Positions 9,139 through 17,174 of a DNA stretch of 64,000 nucleotides are shown piece by piece. This stretch comes from Gilvimarinus xylanilyticus (lineage in GTDB: Bacteria; Pseudomonadota; Gammaproteobacteria; Pseudomonadales; Cellvibrionaceae). The translations under genes and the position numbers were made by a program. Location of the stretch: positions 310,001 through 374,000 of the forward strand of contig NZ_JAMFTH010000001.1 of assembly GCF_024195295.1 (NCBI RefSeq). The letters run 5' to 3'. Positions within the stretch are counted from its first letter, which is position 1. The number at the start of each line of letters is the position of its first letter. Below the pieces are notes generated by a model, which did not search any database, was not told the DNA's origin, and saw nothing but the letters and a program-made list of their open reading frames with translations.

Positions 9139-10854
9139 ATGCTACAAAAATTAAAAGAACGCTGGGTGTTATTTTTGTTTGGGGCGCCCTTTGCGGCGGT
9201 GGGCTTAGGTTTTTTGTTTTGGGGTATTGTGCCCCAATTCGCCGAGTGGACCGCGATGAAACGCTGGGAGCCAGTGCAGGCCCGGATTTTAAGCGCCGAG
9301 ATGAAACACCACCGCTCCGATGACTCTACCACTTACAGCTTGCATGCGACTTATCGCTACCAGTACCAGGGGCAAAACTATACGGGTAATCGTGTGGGCA
9401 TCAGTTCTAGTTCGGATAACGTGGGCGATTACCACCGTCGGGTGATTGGGCCGCTGGAGCGCGCCGAGCGAAATGGCTCAACCGTCACCGCTTGGGTGAA
9501 TCCGAAACAGCCAGATCAGGCTGTGCTTAACCGCGAGCTCCGTCTGAGTCTGCTTTTATTTAAAGGAGTGTTTGCGCTGGTCTTTGGCGGCGTGGGCTTG
9601 GGGATGTGGGCCTATGTGTTTATCGCCCGGCCGGATAAAACAAATGTGACTGAGTCAGAGGCCCAGCAACAACCCTGGTTGTCGCGTAATGATTGGGCGA
9701 GCGCGACCATTAAAAGCGACGGCAAGACCGGCATGTGGGCGCTGTGGGCGTTTGCAGCCTTTTGGAATCTAATCAGTCTGCCCGCTGCCATTGGCGCGGT
9801 GGGTGAAGCCTTGGAGGGTAACCACGTCGCCTGGGTAGCAGTTTTATTTCCTCTGGTGGGGGCGGGCATTGCGTTCTGGGCGATTAAGCTGACCCTGGCT
9901 TGGCGCCGTTTTGGCCCTGCGTCCGTGACTTTAGACCCTTACCCGGGTTCTATCGGTGGGCAGGTAGGCGGTGCGCTGGAGGTGGCCTTGCCCTATCAGC
10001 CGGATAATAGCTTTGCCGTGACTTTGCAGTGTTTGCACAGTTACTACACGGGCTCGGGTAAAAACCGTAAACGGCGCGAGTCGGTGGTGTGGCAGAGTGA
10101 GGGCATTGCTCAGACGGCTCGCGCCGCTCACGGCACTCGCGTAGAGTGGTTGTTCGATGTTGATGAGGGGTTGCCCGCATCCGAGCCTCCGGGAAACCGC
10201 TACCACTTGTGGCGGGTGAACATAAAATGCGAATTGCCGGGGGCGGACTTTGACCGCAATTATGAAATTCCGGTATTCGCCACCGCTGAAAAAGCGCAAC
10301 AGTTGGGCGATGTGACCACGAGCAATCAACACCCGGAAATGGCGCAGCAGCGCGAACAATTATTGGAAGAGCTGTTTGATGTTCGTCAGGTGCCGGGTGG
10401 GGTGATATTGCATTATCCGGCATTCCGGAACTGGAGCACTATGCTGGTGTTAATTGTAGCGGGGGCAATATGTGCCGGCATTGGGTTGTGGTTAGATCCA
10501 TACGGTTTCCCCGAATGTATTTTTACGATTGCGGGCCTACTTATGTTCTTCGGCGGGCTGTACTCGCTGTGCTCTAGCTTGGATGTGCGCATCGACCGCA
10601 CCGAGCTGATTACCCGCCGCCGCATTCTAGGGGTGGGGCTGGGCAACAAGCACACTCCGCGCAGCGAGATCACAAAATTGTTTATCGATGAAAGCTACTC
10701 GTCCAGCACCGGTAACAAACACACCACCTACTACAAAATTAAGGCCCGTTTACGCAGTGGCGACAAAAAAACGATCAGTCACAGCTTGCCCGGGCGCGAA
10801 CTGGCCCAAGAGGCGTTAGAATCACTCAGTCTACTCACCGGAGTCCCCTGTTAG
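9139..10854 (+). CDS. DUF3592 multi-pass membrane protein
   Basis: 571 residues. A membrane helix (about 10-33) leads into a DUF3592 segment: RWEPVQARILSAEM, then a YRYQYQGQNYTGNRV beta stretch and VTAWVNPKQPDQAVL. A second helix follows (about 147-170), two more near 200-260, a long soluble part (about 270-430) and two helices near 440-480, with a soluble C-terminal tail. DUF3592 proteins have no settled function. It heads a tight operon: the next gene starts 2 bases after its stop. AGGGA lies 7 bases before the ATG. The repeated domain layout suggests an internal scaffold rather than an enzyme; no catalytic motif was seen. Confidence 0.75.
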   Translation: MLQKLKERWVLFLFGAPFAAVGLGFLFWGIVPQFAEWTAMKRWEPVQARILSAEMKHHRSDDSTTYSLHATYRYQYQGQNYTGNRVGISSSSDNVGDYHRRVIGPLERAERNGSTVTAWVNPKQPDQAVLNRELRLSLLLFKGVFALVFGGVGLGMWAYVFIARPDKTNVTESEAQQQPWLSRNDWASATIKSDGKTGMWALWAFAAFWNLISLPAAIGAVGEALEGNHVAWVAVLFPLVGAGIAFWAIKLTLAWRRFGPASVTLDPYPGSIGGQVGGALEVALPYQPDNSFAVTLQCLHSYYTGSGKNRKRRESVVWQSEGIAQTARAAHGTRVEWLFDVDEGLPASEPPGNRYHLWRVNIKCELPGADFDRNYEIPVFATAEKAQQLGDVTTSNQHPEMAQQREQLLEELFDVRQVPGGVILHYPAFRNWSTMLVLIVAGAICAGIGLWLDPYGFPECIFTIAGLLMFFGGLYSLCSSLDVRIDRTELITRRRILGVGLGNKHTPRSEITKLFIDESYSSSTGNKHTTYYKIKARLRSGDKKTISHSLPGRELAQEALESLSLLTGVPC

Positions 10855-10856
10855 TA

Positions 10857-12260
10857 ATGTCTAAACTTCTTTTGTGCCCTCTGCTATTGGTGTTATCCGC
10901 CTGTAGCCACCTTAACGCCACCAGTGTTGAGGATTACCCCTTGCCCGACGGATCGTCATACACAGGCGAGCTTAGCGACGGTTTGATGAATGGCGAAGGC
11001 ACTATTGAGTGGCCCAACGGCGATGTGTACACCGGCGAATTACAAGAAGGGGTTATTCACGGCAAGGGCGAGCTGGTCACTGAATCGGGCGAGGTGTTTC
11101 GCGGCTGGTTTAAGCAGGGGTTATTAAACGGTGCGGGCGAGTGGCTGGGCCCGGACGACGTCACTTACAAAGGCGAATTTAAAGACGATGCCTTCCACGG
11201 CGAGGGTGTATACGCCTCGCCCGAGGGCGCCTATGCGGGGGATTTTGTCGAGGGCGAACTAACCGGCCTGGGAACTTTTACCAGTACAGACGGTACTGAC
11301 TACGCCGGTGAGTTTAAAGCCTGGCGGTTTGAAGGCAATGGCGTATGGGAAGACGGCGAAACTCGCTACACCGGGGAGTTTAAATCCGGCCTCTACCACG
11401 GCTATGGCGAGCGTATTGATCTGGCTACAGGCAAAGTGCTTGAAGCCGGGCAGTGGAAGTGGGGCCAGTTTGTGGGCGAGCCGGTCAGCAAGGCCGAACG
11501 GCGCCGCCAGCAATTGGCTATTGAAACAGCGCTTTTTAACCAGCCAGCACGATTGCACGACGCATTCGATTCGCTAACACCCTCTCAGCCGGATACTGTC
11601 GATTTGTTTGCGTTAATCGGCGCGGGCGACGGTACGCAAAAAGTCTTTTCACTGGAGTCGCAAACCATTGCTAAAACAATACAGGCGGATCGGGTATCCC
11701 CGGGGCATTTGCTAACTCTCAGTAACTATCCCGGTACCATGGATCAGGCCCCATTGCTAACGCTACGCAACTTGCAGCAATTAATAAAAGCTCTGGCCGA
11801 GCATATGCAAAGCGACGATGTACTGCTGTTGTATTTAACCAGCCACGGCTCGGCCGAGCACGAATTCTCGCTTGAGGCACCGGGCCACGGCTTTGTGGAT
11901 ATTACCCCCGGCGATTTGTCCGATGCCTTAGAACCCTTGAAAGATAACCCCAAAATATTAATGATATCCGCCTGCTATTCCGGTGGCTTTATCGAACCGC
12001 TAAAAGCACCGCACCACCTAATTATGACCGCCGCCCGCGCCGATCGCACCAGCTTCGGCTGCGGCGACGCCGACACCATGACCTACTTTGGTCGCGCCTA
12101 CTTTGAAAAAGCGCTGCCCGATAGCAATAGTTTTATAGAGGCTTTTGAGGTGGCCAAAAAACATATTGAAATTTGGGAAGATGAGCAGGAAGTTGATCAC
12201 TCCGAGCCGCAGATATTTGTGGGGGATGACGTAGGGCCGGCATTGCAGGGCGTTTGGTAA
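10857..12260 (+). CDS. Lipoprotein with MORN repeats fused to a C13 (legumain/caspase-like) peptidase domain
   Basis: 467 residues. The signal peptide ends in the lipobox LSAC (Cys16). About seven MORN repeats follow (residues 34-200; units such as YTGELSDGLMNGEGTIEWPNG), then a C-terminal alpha/beta domain (about 245-440). That domain carries a His in LLYLTSHGS (H330) and a Cys in LMISACYSGGF (C373), the clan CD dyad as in peptidase family C13. MORN repeats usually bind membranes or proteins, and the C13 domain would cleave after Asn or Asp. It starts 2 bases after the DUF3592 gene and is probably translationally coupled. The substrate is unknown; the location should be periplasmic, lipid-anchored. 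Confidence 0.8.
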   Translation: MSKLLLCPLLLVLSACSHLNATSVEDYPLPDGSSYTGELSDGLMNGEGTIEWPNGDVYTGELQEGVIHGKGELVTESGEVFRGWFKQGLLNGAGEWLGPDDVTYKGEFKDDAFHGEGVYASPEGAYAGDFVEGELTGLGTFTSTDGTDYAGEFKAWRFEGNGVWEDGETRYTGEFKSGLYHGYGERIDLATGKVLEAGQWKWGQFVGEPVSKAERRRQQLAIETALFNQPARLHDAFDSLTPSQPDTVDLFALIGAGDGTQKVFSLESQTIAKTIQADRVSPGHLLTLSNYPGTMDQAPLLTLRNLQQLIKALAEHMQSDDVLLLYLTSHGSAEHEFSLEAPGHGFVDITPGDLSDALEPLKDNPKILMISACYSGGFIEPLKAPHHLIMTAARADRTSFGCGDADTMTYFGRAYFEKALPDSNSFIEAFEVAKKHIEIWEDEQEVDHSEPQIFVGDDVGPALQGVW

Positions 12261-12590
12261 AACAGCGGCCGAATCCTATTCGTTTCGACCACTGCGTTTA
12301 GCTGAAGGCGCTGAGCGCGTCTTTAATTCGCTATTTGAAATTCGTGATGGTGTAAGTTCTTCCGGCGCCGTACTAATTGTCAGGGATAAATATGACAGTG
12401 AGGACGTATGATTGAGGATTTATAGTTTTGGTTCTGAGAGCCTGCTTTAAAGTTCCAACCTGCTTTAGCATACTGGACTATCTGAATATCGCGCTGCGTT
12501 TCAACGAGTGATTTCATCGACTCTGACGCCATTGATCCTTTGGAGTTGAATGATGATAAGTTATCAGGGCTGCAATAAAGGAAGATATTG
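12261..12590. other. Intergenic region with probable decayed coding sequence
   Basis: There is no intact gene. In the +1 frame an open stretch (12235-12411) reads naturally from PLRLAEGAERVFNSLFEIRD to KYDSEDV before TGA, but it lacks a start codon and its 5' end overlaps the C13 gene in another frame. A second open stretch ending at TAA 12576-12578 reads DSDAIDPLELNDDKLSGLQ and abuts the next Shine-Dalgarno. Both look like remains of a lost gene; the family was not recognised. Confidence 0.4.
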
Positions 12591-13709
12591 ATGAAAAAAG
12601 AGAAACTGTACCTAATCGTAGCCGCCCTGCTAATCCTGTGTATTTTCGGATGGCTTTTTTGGCTGTTTAACGGCTCTCCTACCGAAAAAATTTCCACTGA
12701 AGCCCCTACGGAAGAAGCGCTTGTAGATTCGGCACAAGCCGATAAGATGAAAAAACTCATCGACGAAGCTAAAGATGACCCCGAGAAGTCCGAAGGTTTA
12801 TTCGACGCACTTTTGGCACTGCTGCCCTTCAAGCAACGCCTTCAATATCGTCTAAGCTTCCCCGAGCTTGACGATATGAGCTTTTACGGGCAGGTGGTGG
12901 ATCAATATGGTGATCCAGTTGTTGGTGCCACGCTGGATATTGAAGGAGGCGGCCGGTTGTTGACGCCAGGCTCAGGCAAAGCGAGAGCGAGAACCGATGC
13001 AGAGGGTAAGTTTAGTGTGCATATGAAAGGCGGTAGTTTACTGATTACTAATCTTTCTCACCCCGGAGTTAAATACTATTTTCCTAATGATCTTCGTTCT
13101 ACGGGGAGTGGAGGGATAGGATTTGATAGCTTTCAGCGAATGAAGGGCGGAAACGAGCCCTTATGGAGTGATTACCCACAAGGCAACCCCTATGTTTTTC
13201 AGGCATGGCGAATTGATCCGAACGATTTGGTGACCAACCTGAAATCAGGTAGAGATAACTTTCGTGTAGATTGTGAAAACAATACATATTCAATTGATAT
13301 GCTTGTGTCACCACGAAGCAAAAAACGTTTGGTGCTTGACGGGTTAGAAGGCCAGTTGCGTGTTCGCTTTTCGTGCGAAGAGGCGCTAGCGACGGAAACC
13401 GCTGACTGGACAGTAGAAATAGAAGCGATTGACGGCGGTCTAGTCGCAACCGATGAACGTTATATGTATAAAGCCCCCGATTTCGGCTATGTGCCATCAA
13501 TCCGCTGGACATTTAATAAAAATGACTCTAACTATCGGGGCGGCCTATCTCGCAAAAAATTCTATTTTTACTCTAATAATGGAAAAGAGTATGGCAGTCT
13601 AATTTTATCTTTCGATATTTTTTATGAAGGCCCCATATTAATGATTGATAAATACAATATAAACCCCGACGGCGGGCGCTCATTGCTCGGGCCAGATCGA
13701 GGTTACTAG
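12591..13709 (+). CDS. Membrane-anchored protein with a carboxypeptidase-regulatory-like domain, unknown function
   Basis: 372 residues. An N-terminal membrane helix (about 5-27) is followed by an acidic spacer. A beta-sandwich follows (about 95-160) with FYGQVVDQYGDPVVGATLDI, ARTDAEGKFSV and LLITNLSHPG, the pattern of CarboxypepD_reg / Cna-B-like domains. The C-terminal 200 residues are not recognised. The start is the ATG at 12591 with AAAGGAAG upstream. The last third is clearly AT-richer than neighbouring genes, which suggests recent acquisition or weak selection. It borders a repeat-rich accessory region. It may belong functionally with the two upstream genes, but 330 bases separate them. 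Confidence 0.6.
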   Translation: MKKEKLYLIVAALLILCIFGWLFWLFNGSPTEKISTEAPTEEALVDSAQADKMKKLIDEAKDDPEKSEGLFDALLALLPFKQRLQYRLSFPELDDMSFYGQVVDQYGDPVVGATLDIEGGGRLLTPGSGKARARTDAEGKFSVHMKGGSLLITNLSHPGVKYYFPNDLRSTGSGGIGFDSFQRMKGGNEPLWSDYPQGNPYVFQAWRIDPNDLVTNLKSGRDNFRVDCENNTYSIDMLVSPRSKKRLVLDGLEGQLRVRFSCEEALATETADWTVEIEAIDGGLVATDERYMYKAPDFGYVPSIRWTFNKNDSNYRGGLSRKKFYFYSNNGKEYGSLILSFDIFYEGPILMIDKYNINPDGGRSLLGPDRGY

Positions 13710-14299
13710 GGGTTTTCCAGCAGGGCGCCAAGGAACCAGTAGGGTCAGATACCCTCTTGATCTTCAAGAGGGTATCTGACCCCGATGCTCTCTTCTTAAA
13801 CATATCAACCAAATGAAATTCGGCGACTTATAATTTCCTAGAACAAGAATTAAAGGGTGGATTATGGACTATATCGATCAGGATGTTTACTTAGTAAGAA
13901 CCAGTAGAACCAGTAGGGTCACCCATTAGGCAAATTGTCAACCGAAGACGAAAAAAATCCTCCCGAGTAAGCGGGGTTTTCGATCTACACACGCCCTCAA
14001 GAAAATTGCACCCGGCTTTTCATTGGATTGGTGTTTCTCAATTTCACCAGTCACCCATCAGGATCAAGCTATTGGTAGATAGCCCTGGCTTTCGCCCCAG
14101 AAAAACATCGGTACCATACTTTGTTCATTCAAATGACAGATCTGTGAGCTCAACTGTTAACTTCATCATTGGCTCAACCCGTTGCTGACTCGAAGCATGA
14201 GCAAATGCTTTTATGCGTGTTATTGGGTGGCGAAGCCGGGCCAATCAGGCCTGGTGGTTTAATGCCAACCCTGTCAATGGTTAGCCGGCTCCGCCAAGC
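13710..14299. other. Accessory intergenic region with repeats and a truncated reading frame
   Basis: No intact gene is seen. It holds a 19-bp inverted repeat (13742-13782) and two copies of GAACCAGTAGGGTCA (about 13733 and 13905). A 21-codon frame (13864-13929) has a good AAAGGG Shine-Dalgarno, but its coding-like start MDYIDQDVYLV runs straight into the repeat. A hairpin CCCG-AGTAAG-CGGG precedes T4 at about 13963-13980. The last 110 bases probably form the non-coding end of the IS110 element. Confidence 0.5.
13742..13782. repeat. Perfect 19-bp inverted repeat with 3-nt loop
   Basis: GGGTCAGATACCCTCTTGA (13742-13760) is exactly complementary to 13764-13782. No T-tract follows. The GGGTCAG end resembles the AGGGTCAGGCC boxes flanking the RAYT gene 1.3 kb away, so it may be a related REP-type palindrome. 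Confidence 0.9.
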
Positions 14300-15055
14300 T
14301 TAGGCGAACAGTCGTTTCTCGTCATAGGCGACGCCGTTGCGCATAATCCAGTAACAGGCCCTAGCCAATTTGTGAGCTAGTGCTTTTCTAGCCACAATGA
14401 TATTCGTTTCCTTGGCCTTGCGCTGGTAGAAAGCTTTGGCTTTTTCACTGCGTCGAATGGAGAAATTGGCTGCTTCAATGAAAGCCCACGCTAAGTACTT
14501 GTTACCGTTTTTTCGATTATTCTCGCCTTTTTTCTTGCCGTTGCTTTCACGTCGGCTGTCGACGCATCGACTGTATGAGGCGAAATTCCCAGGCCCTTTA
14601 AAACGCCTGATATTGCCGCTTTCCAATAGAACCGTTTGTGCGAGTATGTCGCCTATACCTGGCACGGTCTTGAGCAAGTTGAAATTCGGCGATGAATCTA
14701 CTTGGTGACTAATTGACCGCTCCACGGTTTTTATTTGCTGGGTAAACGCACGCACCATACCTATTGAGGTTTGTAGCGCTAGCTGAGTATTAGCCTCACC
14801 GATTCTAGGGGCAACAAATTTCTTGGCCTTAATCTTGTCTGCCCTTAACGTCTGCCCCGTATGAAGCTGTATAAAGGATTTGAGCCGGATAATCTCCCGG
14901 CTTCGGTCTTGTACCAACTGCATACGTTTTCTAAGTAAATCCCGCAATGCTCGATGCTCTTTGGGATAGATGTATCCGGTAGGTAGAATCCCGAGGCGCA
15001 TTAGATGAGCCAGGTGGAACGCGTCGTAGCGATCGTCAGTACGCTTTAGGCCGTT
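14300..15055 (-). pseudogene. IS110-family transposase, 5'-truncated
   Basis: About 250 residues of the C-terminal part survive. TDDRYDAFHLAHLMRLG is the late part of the DEDD RuvC-like domain, and FNLLKTVPGIGDILAQTVL begins the Transposase_20 domain, followed by YSRCVDS, NRKNGNKYLAWAFIEAANF and the tail with ACYWIMRNG. The N-terminal segment with the first catalytic Asp/Glu is gone: at 15055 the frame enters two copies of the RAYT-associated repeat. The open frame beyond that point is only the antisense of the RAYT gene. The element cannot be active by itself. About 110 non-coding bases beyond the stop probably belong to the IS. Confidence 0.8.
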
Positions 15056-15126
15056 GCAACAACGAGGGTCAGGCCTTACATTTGACACACTGCAACAACG
15101 AGGGTCAGGCCTTACATTTGACACAC
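15055..15126. repeat. Two tandem 36-bp copies of the RAYT-flanking repeat
   Basis: Units 15055-15090 and 15091-15126 are identical and contain AGGGTCAGGCCTTACATTTG. Read in reverse complement, this matches the box AAATGTAAGGCCTG(A/C)CCC found downstream of the RAYT gene (from 16029 and 16383), so the transposase gene is flanked by inverted copies. Confidence 0.9.
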
Positions 15127-15178
15127 TGATGAAGAGTGCTAGAGTGGGGTAAGTGGTCTGACTTGTTGAGGTGATTCT

Positions 15179-16018
15179 GTGGCTCGCCCTCTGCGTATTG
15201 AGTTTTCCGGCGCTTTGTATCATGTGACTTCTCGTGGCAACGCACGCCAAGACATATTCTTGAGTGATGATGATTTTGAGGACTTCTTGCGGCTTCTTTG
15301 TGTCGCCTGCGAGCGATTCCAGTGGTATTGCCATGCTTATTGCCTGATGTCGAACCATTACCATTTACTGATTGAGACACAGGCGCCGTCATTATCAAAG
15401 GGAATGAAATACCTAAATGGTACTTACACCTCCGCTTTCAATCGTCGGCATCAATGCGTGGGGCATGTATTCCAGGGAAGGTATAAGGCCATATTGGTCG
15501 AGAAAGACGCATATTTACTGGAGCTGGCTAGGTATATTGTCTTAAACCCAGTTCGGGCACGCATGGTACGCTCGGCAAGAGAATGGCCTTGGAGTAGTTA
15601 CCGCGCTACAGCTGGTCAAAACGAGCCGCCAAGAGCGTTAACGACAGATTGGATTCTGGGAAACTTCGGCCGGCGCCGAAAAGTGGCAGTGGAGGGGTAC
15701 AAGCGTTTCGTTCAAGAGGGGAAAAATCAACCCTCTCCCTGGGAGGCCTTAAAGAATCAGGTGTACCTTGGGTCAGACGAGTTTGTTGAAGATACGCAAG
15801 CCAAGATGGATCCGAATCAGTCCTTGCTTGATATTCCAAAACCACAGAAACTCAGCCCACCGAAACCATTAGGGCATTACGTCGATAGCTACGCAGACCG
15901 GAAGCAGGGCATGTCAGAGGCGTACCGCAGCGGCCACTATACGCTATCTGAGGTTGGTGATGCGTTTGGCGTCAGCTATGCGACAGTGAGCCGAGCAGTG
16001 AAAAGCTTTGATGAATGA
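15179..16018 (+). CDS. REP-associated tyrosine transposase (RAYT, Y1/HUH family)
   Basis: 279 residues, apparently intact. It opens MARPLRIEFSGALYHVTSRG. The HUH metal motif lies in LMSNHYHLLIET, and the nucleophile Tyr is in LELARYIVLNPVRARMV, followed by WPWSSYRA. A C-terminal helix-turn-helix (DAFGVSYATVSRAVKSF) probably reads the REP DNA. RAYTs nick and move single-stranded REP hairpins. The start is GTG at 15179 with GAGGTG about 5 bases upstream; an ATG start is not available without losing the conserved MARPLRIE. The last 76 bases of the gene are duplicated at 16297-16372. Confidence 0.93.
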   Translation: MARPLRIEFSGALYHVTSRGNARQDIFLSDDDFEDFLRLLCVACERFQWYCHAYCLMSNHYHLLIETQAPSLSKGMKYLNGTYTSAFNRRHQCVGHVFQGRYKAILVEKDAYLLELARYIVLNPVRARMVRSAREWPWSSYRATAGQNEPPRALTTDWILGNFGRRRKVAVEGYKRFVQEGKNQPSPWEALKNQVYLGSDEFVEDTQAKMDPNQSLLDIPKPQKLSPPKPLGHYVDSYADRKQGMSEAYRSGHYTLSEVGDAFGVSYATVSRAVKSFDE

Positions 16019-16025
16019 TGCGGGG

Positions 16026-16073
16026 TGTGAAATGTAAGGCCTGCCCCCCGTCGTCTCATGACCCCCGTCGTCT
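16026..16073. repeat. Downstream REP-type repeat of the RAYT gene
   Basis: GTGTGAAATGTAAGGCCTG (from 16026) is inverted relative to the upstream copies and is followed by two CCCCCGTCGTCT boxes separated by a few bases. It matches 16380-16424, where the same arrangement recurs. Confidence 0.8.
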
Positions 16074-16075
16074 CA

Positions 16076-16166
16076 GAATATTAAAAAAGCTCATGGCGTC
16101 TTGTTTGGCACAGGCTTTCTGAGTGGCTGCTTGTTGAAATTGGCGGCGGCTACGATTAGCATGCAT
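16076..16166 (-). pseudogene. 5' fragment of a transposase gene, probably IS4 family
   Basis: On the minus strand an ATG (16164-16166) with a strong AAGGAG Shine-Dalgarno opens MHANRSRRQFQQAATQKAC and then DAMSFFNIL, after which the frame runs into CCCCCGTCGTCT repeat DNA and stops. Starts of the form MH-N---R-F--A ... FFNLLT are familiar from some IS4-type transposases (from memory). Non-coding IS sequence probably continues to about 16274, where another REP copy begins. Only about 30 residues survive. Confidence 0.45.
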
Positions 16167-16274
16167 ACAGACTGCTCCTTGGTGATGGTGGACTCTTTGG
16201 TCGGAAAAAGCCTCATCATTGGAGCAGTTTTTTTGTGTCTATATCAAGTGCTTATGCTTAAGTAAGTGCCATTC

Positions 16275-16424
16275 AGGCCTGACCCCCGTCGTCTATGCTA
16301 TCTGAGGTTGGTGATGCGTTTGGCGTCAGCTATGCGACAGTGAGCCGAGCAGTGAAAAGCTTTGATGAATGATGCAGGGTGTGAAATGTAAGGCCTGACC
16401 CCCGTCGTCTGACCCCCGTCGTCT
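16275..16424. repeat. Duplicated RAYT 3' end plus REP boxes
   Basis: A REP box (16275-16294) is followed by 16297-16410, which repeats 15943-16056 with only two mismatches: the last 25 codons of the RAYT gene, its stop and the downstream repeat. A further CCCCCGTCGTCT box (16413-16424) ends the block. The arrangement looks like the remains of a second RAYT unit, or a deletion between two units. Confidence 0.9.
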
Positions 16425-16526
16425 GGATAGGCAATCAAGAGCAGCTGCGGCTACCCGAGCACCCAGGCGAGCAGGTTTAGGAGGGGTGCTATCGCGCACA
16501 GTACCGAGAAAAACCAATAATTTCAT
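16425..16526 (-). pseudogene. NAD(P)H-dependent FMN reductase, 5' fragment
   Basis: Good Shine-Dalgarno (AAAGGA) and ATG (16524-16526), then MKLLVFLGTVRDSTPPKPAR, the phosphate-binding start of FMN_red flavodoxin-like reductases. The frame runs into REP DNA after about 34 residues (ALDCLS then RRRGSDD, the repeat read in translation). The remainder of the gene is not in the window. It is distinct from the intact FMN reductase at 30661. Confidence 0.6.
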
Positions 16527-16665
16527 AAAACGTCCTTTTAGATGAATTTGGTCGATTGTGAGCTAGTTCAATGCCACGTTTTAAATGTCGTTAGAAGCGG
16601 GTTTATTTCAATATGTAAAATAAAACGCCGAGAGTTTACCCTTCGGCATTACAGGCTGTTCGTGT

Positions 16666-16968
16666 CTAAATTTTTCCAGTGGTTTTTAGATGCATTATGA
16701 GAACAAGTAATAAAATAATGTGAATGGAGAGAAACCCCAAGATTTGCCAGCGAGGCATTTGCCTCGGAATGTCTTTGTGGTTTCCTCTACGGAGCCATGT
16801 CAAGCGATGCGAGTATGCGATAATCGAGGAGGATATAGTGTATAACGCAAATGCAGTTGCCGTTTCGGCGTCGTTTATTGCGAGGGCTGCTGTTACAAAG
16901 GCAGAAAATGCAGGAATTGCATAGTTACCAATTTTGGTTACTTCGGAAATAGGGTTTGAGTTTGTCAT
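16666..16968 (-). CDS. Small membrane protein, unknown
   Basis: 100 residues from the ATG at 16966-16968; an in-frame GTG at 16998 would add ten. Three or so hydrophobic helices are visible: IGNYAIPAFSAFVTAALAI, TATAFALYTISSSIIAY and ILGFLSIHIILLLVLIM. A basic linker (HRLTWLRRGNHKDIPRQMPR) separates the second and third. No family was recognised. Base composition is AT-richer than the Mrp operon next to it, and it sits at the edge of the mobile-element region, so it may be accessory DNA. The Shine-Dalgarno is weak for either start. Confidence 0.45.
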   Translation of the reverse strand: MTNSNPISEVTKIGNYAIPAFSAFVTAALAINDAETATAFALYTISSSIIAYSHRLTWLRRGNHKDIPRQMPRWQILGFLSIHIILLLVLIMHLKTTGKI

Positions 16969-17079
16969 TTTCAGCTTTGTTAGCCCCTTAACGTTCACGA
17001 TGAGTCAGCTGAATCGGTGTTTAAGGATTAAGCTTTTTTATGTTCTGATTTGACGTTGCTATGCGCTGCACACTCTTAT

Positions 17080-17128
17080 CCAGCGTCCAGCGTCCAGCGT
17101 CCAGCGTCCAGCGTCCAGCGTCCAGCGT
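17080..17128. repeat. Heptanucleotide tandem repeat (7 x CCAGCGT)
   Basis: Seven perfect copies of CCAGCGT in the gap between the small membrane protein gene and mrpG. No gene covers it convincingly. Confidence 0.95.
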
Positions 17129-17174
17129 CTTTTCCGCCCCCCCGTAAACCGTCCTCCATTCTCCAAAATCTAAA

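Larger units (their letters stand above)
15055..16073. mobile_element. REP/RAYT unit: Y1 transposase gene between inverted repeats
   Basis: The unit consists of the tandem upstream repeats, the transposase gene and the downstream inverted copy with two CCCCCGTCGTCT boxes (16045-16056, 16062-16073). It interrupts an IS110 gene on the left and abuts a transposase fragment on the right. Boundaries are estimated from the repeats. Confidence 0.6.

Noticed and set aside
13573-13812. Minus-strand open frame overlapping the end of the 12591-13709 gene
   Set aside because: Antisense to a better-supported gene and running through the palindrome; no homology or ribosome-binding site.
14006-14188. Plus-strand 60-codon frame before the IS110 fragment
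   Set aside because: No Shine-Dalgarno, no recognisable family, and composition typical of non-coding IS ends.
15105-15398. Minus-strand open frames antisense to the RAYT, including the apparent N-terminus of the IS110 frame
   Set aside because: Beyond 15055 the IS110 frame is the complement of REP repeats and of the RAYT coding sequence; there is no transposase homology there.
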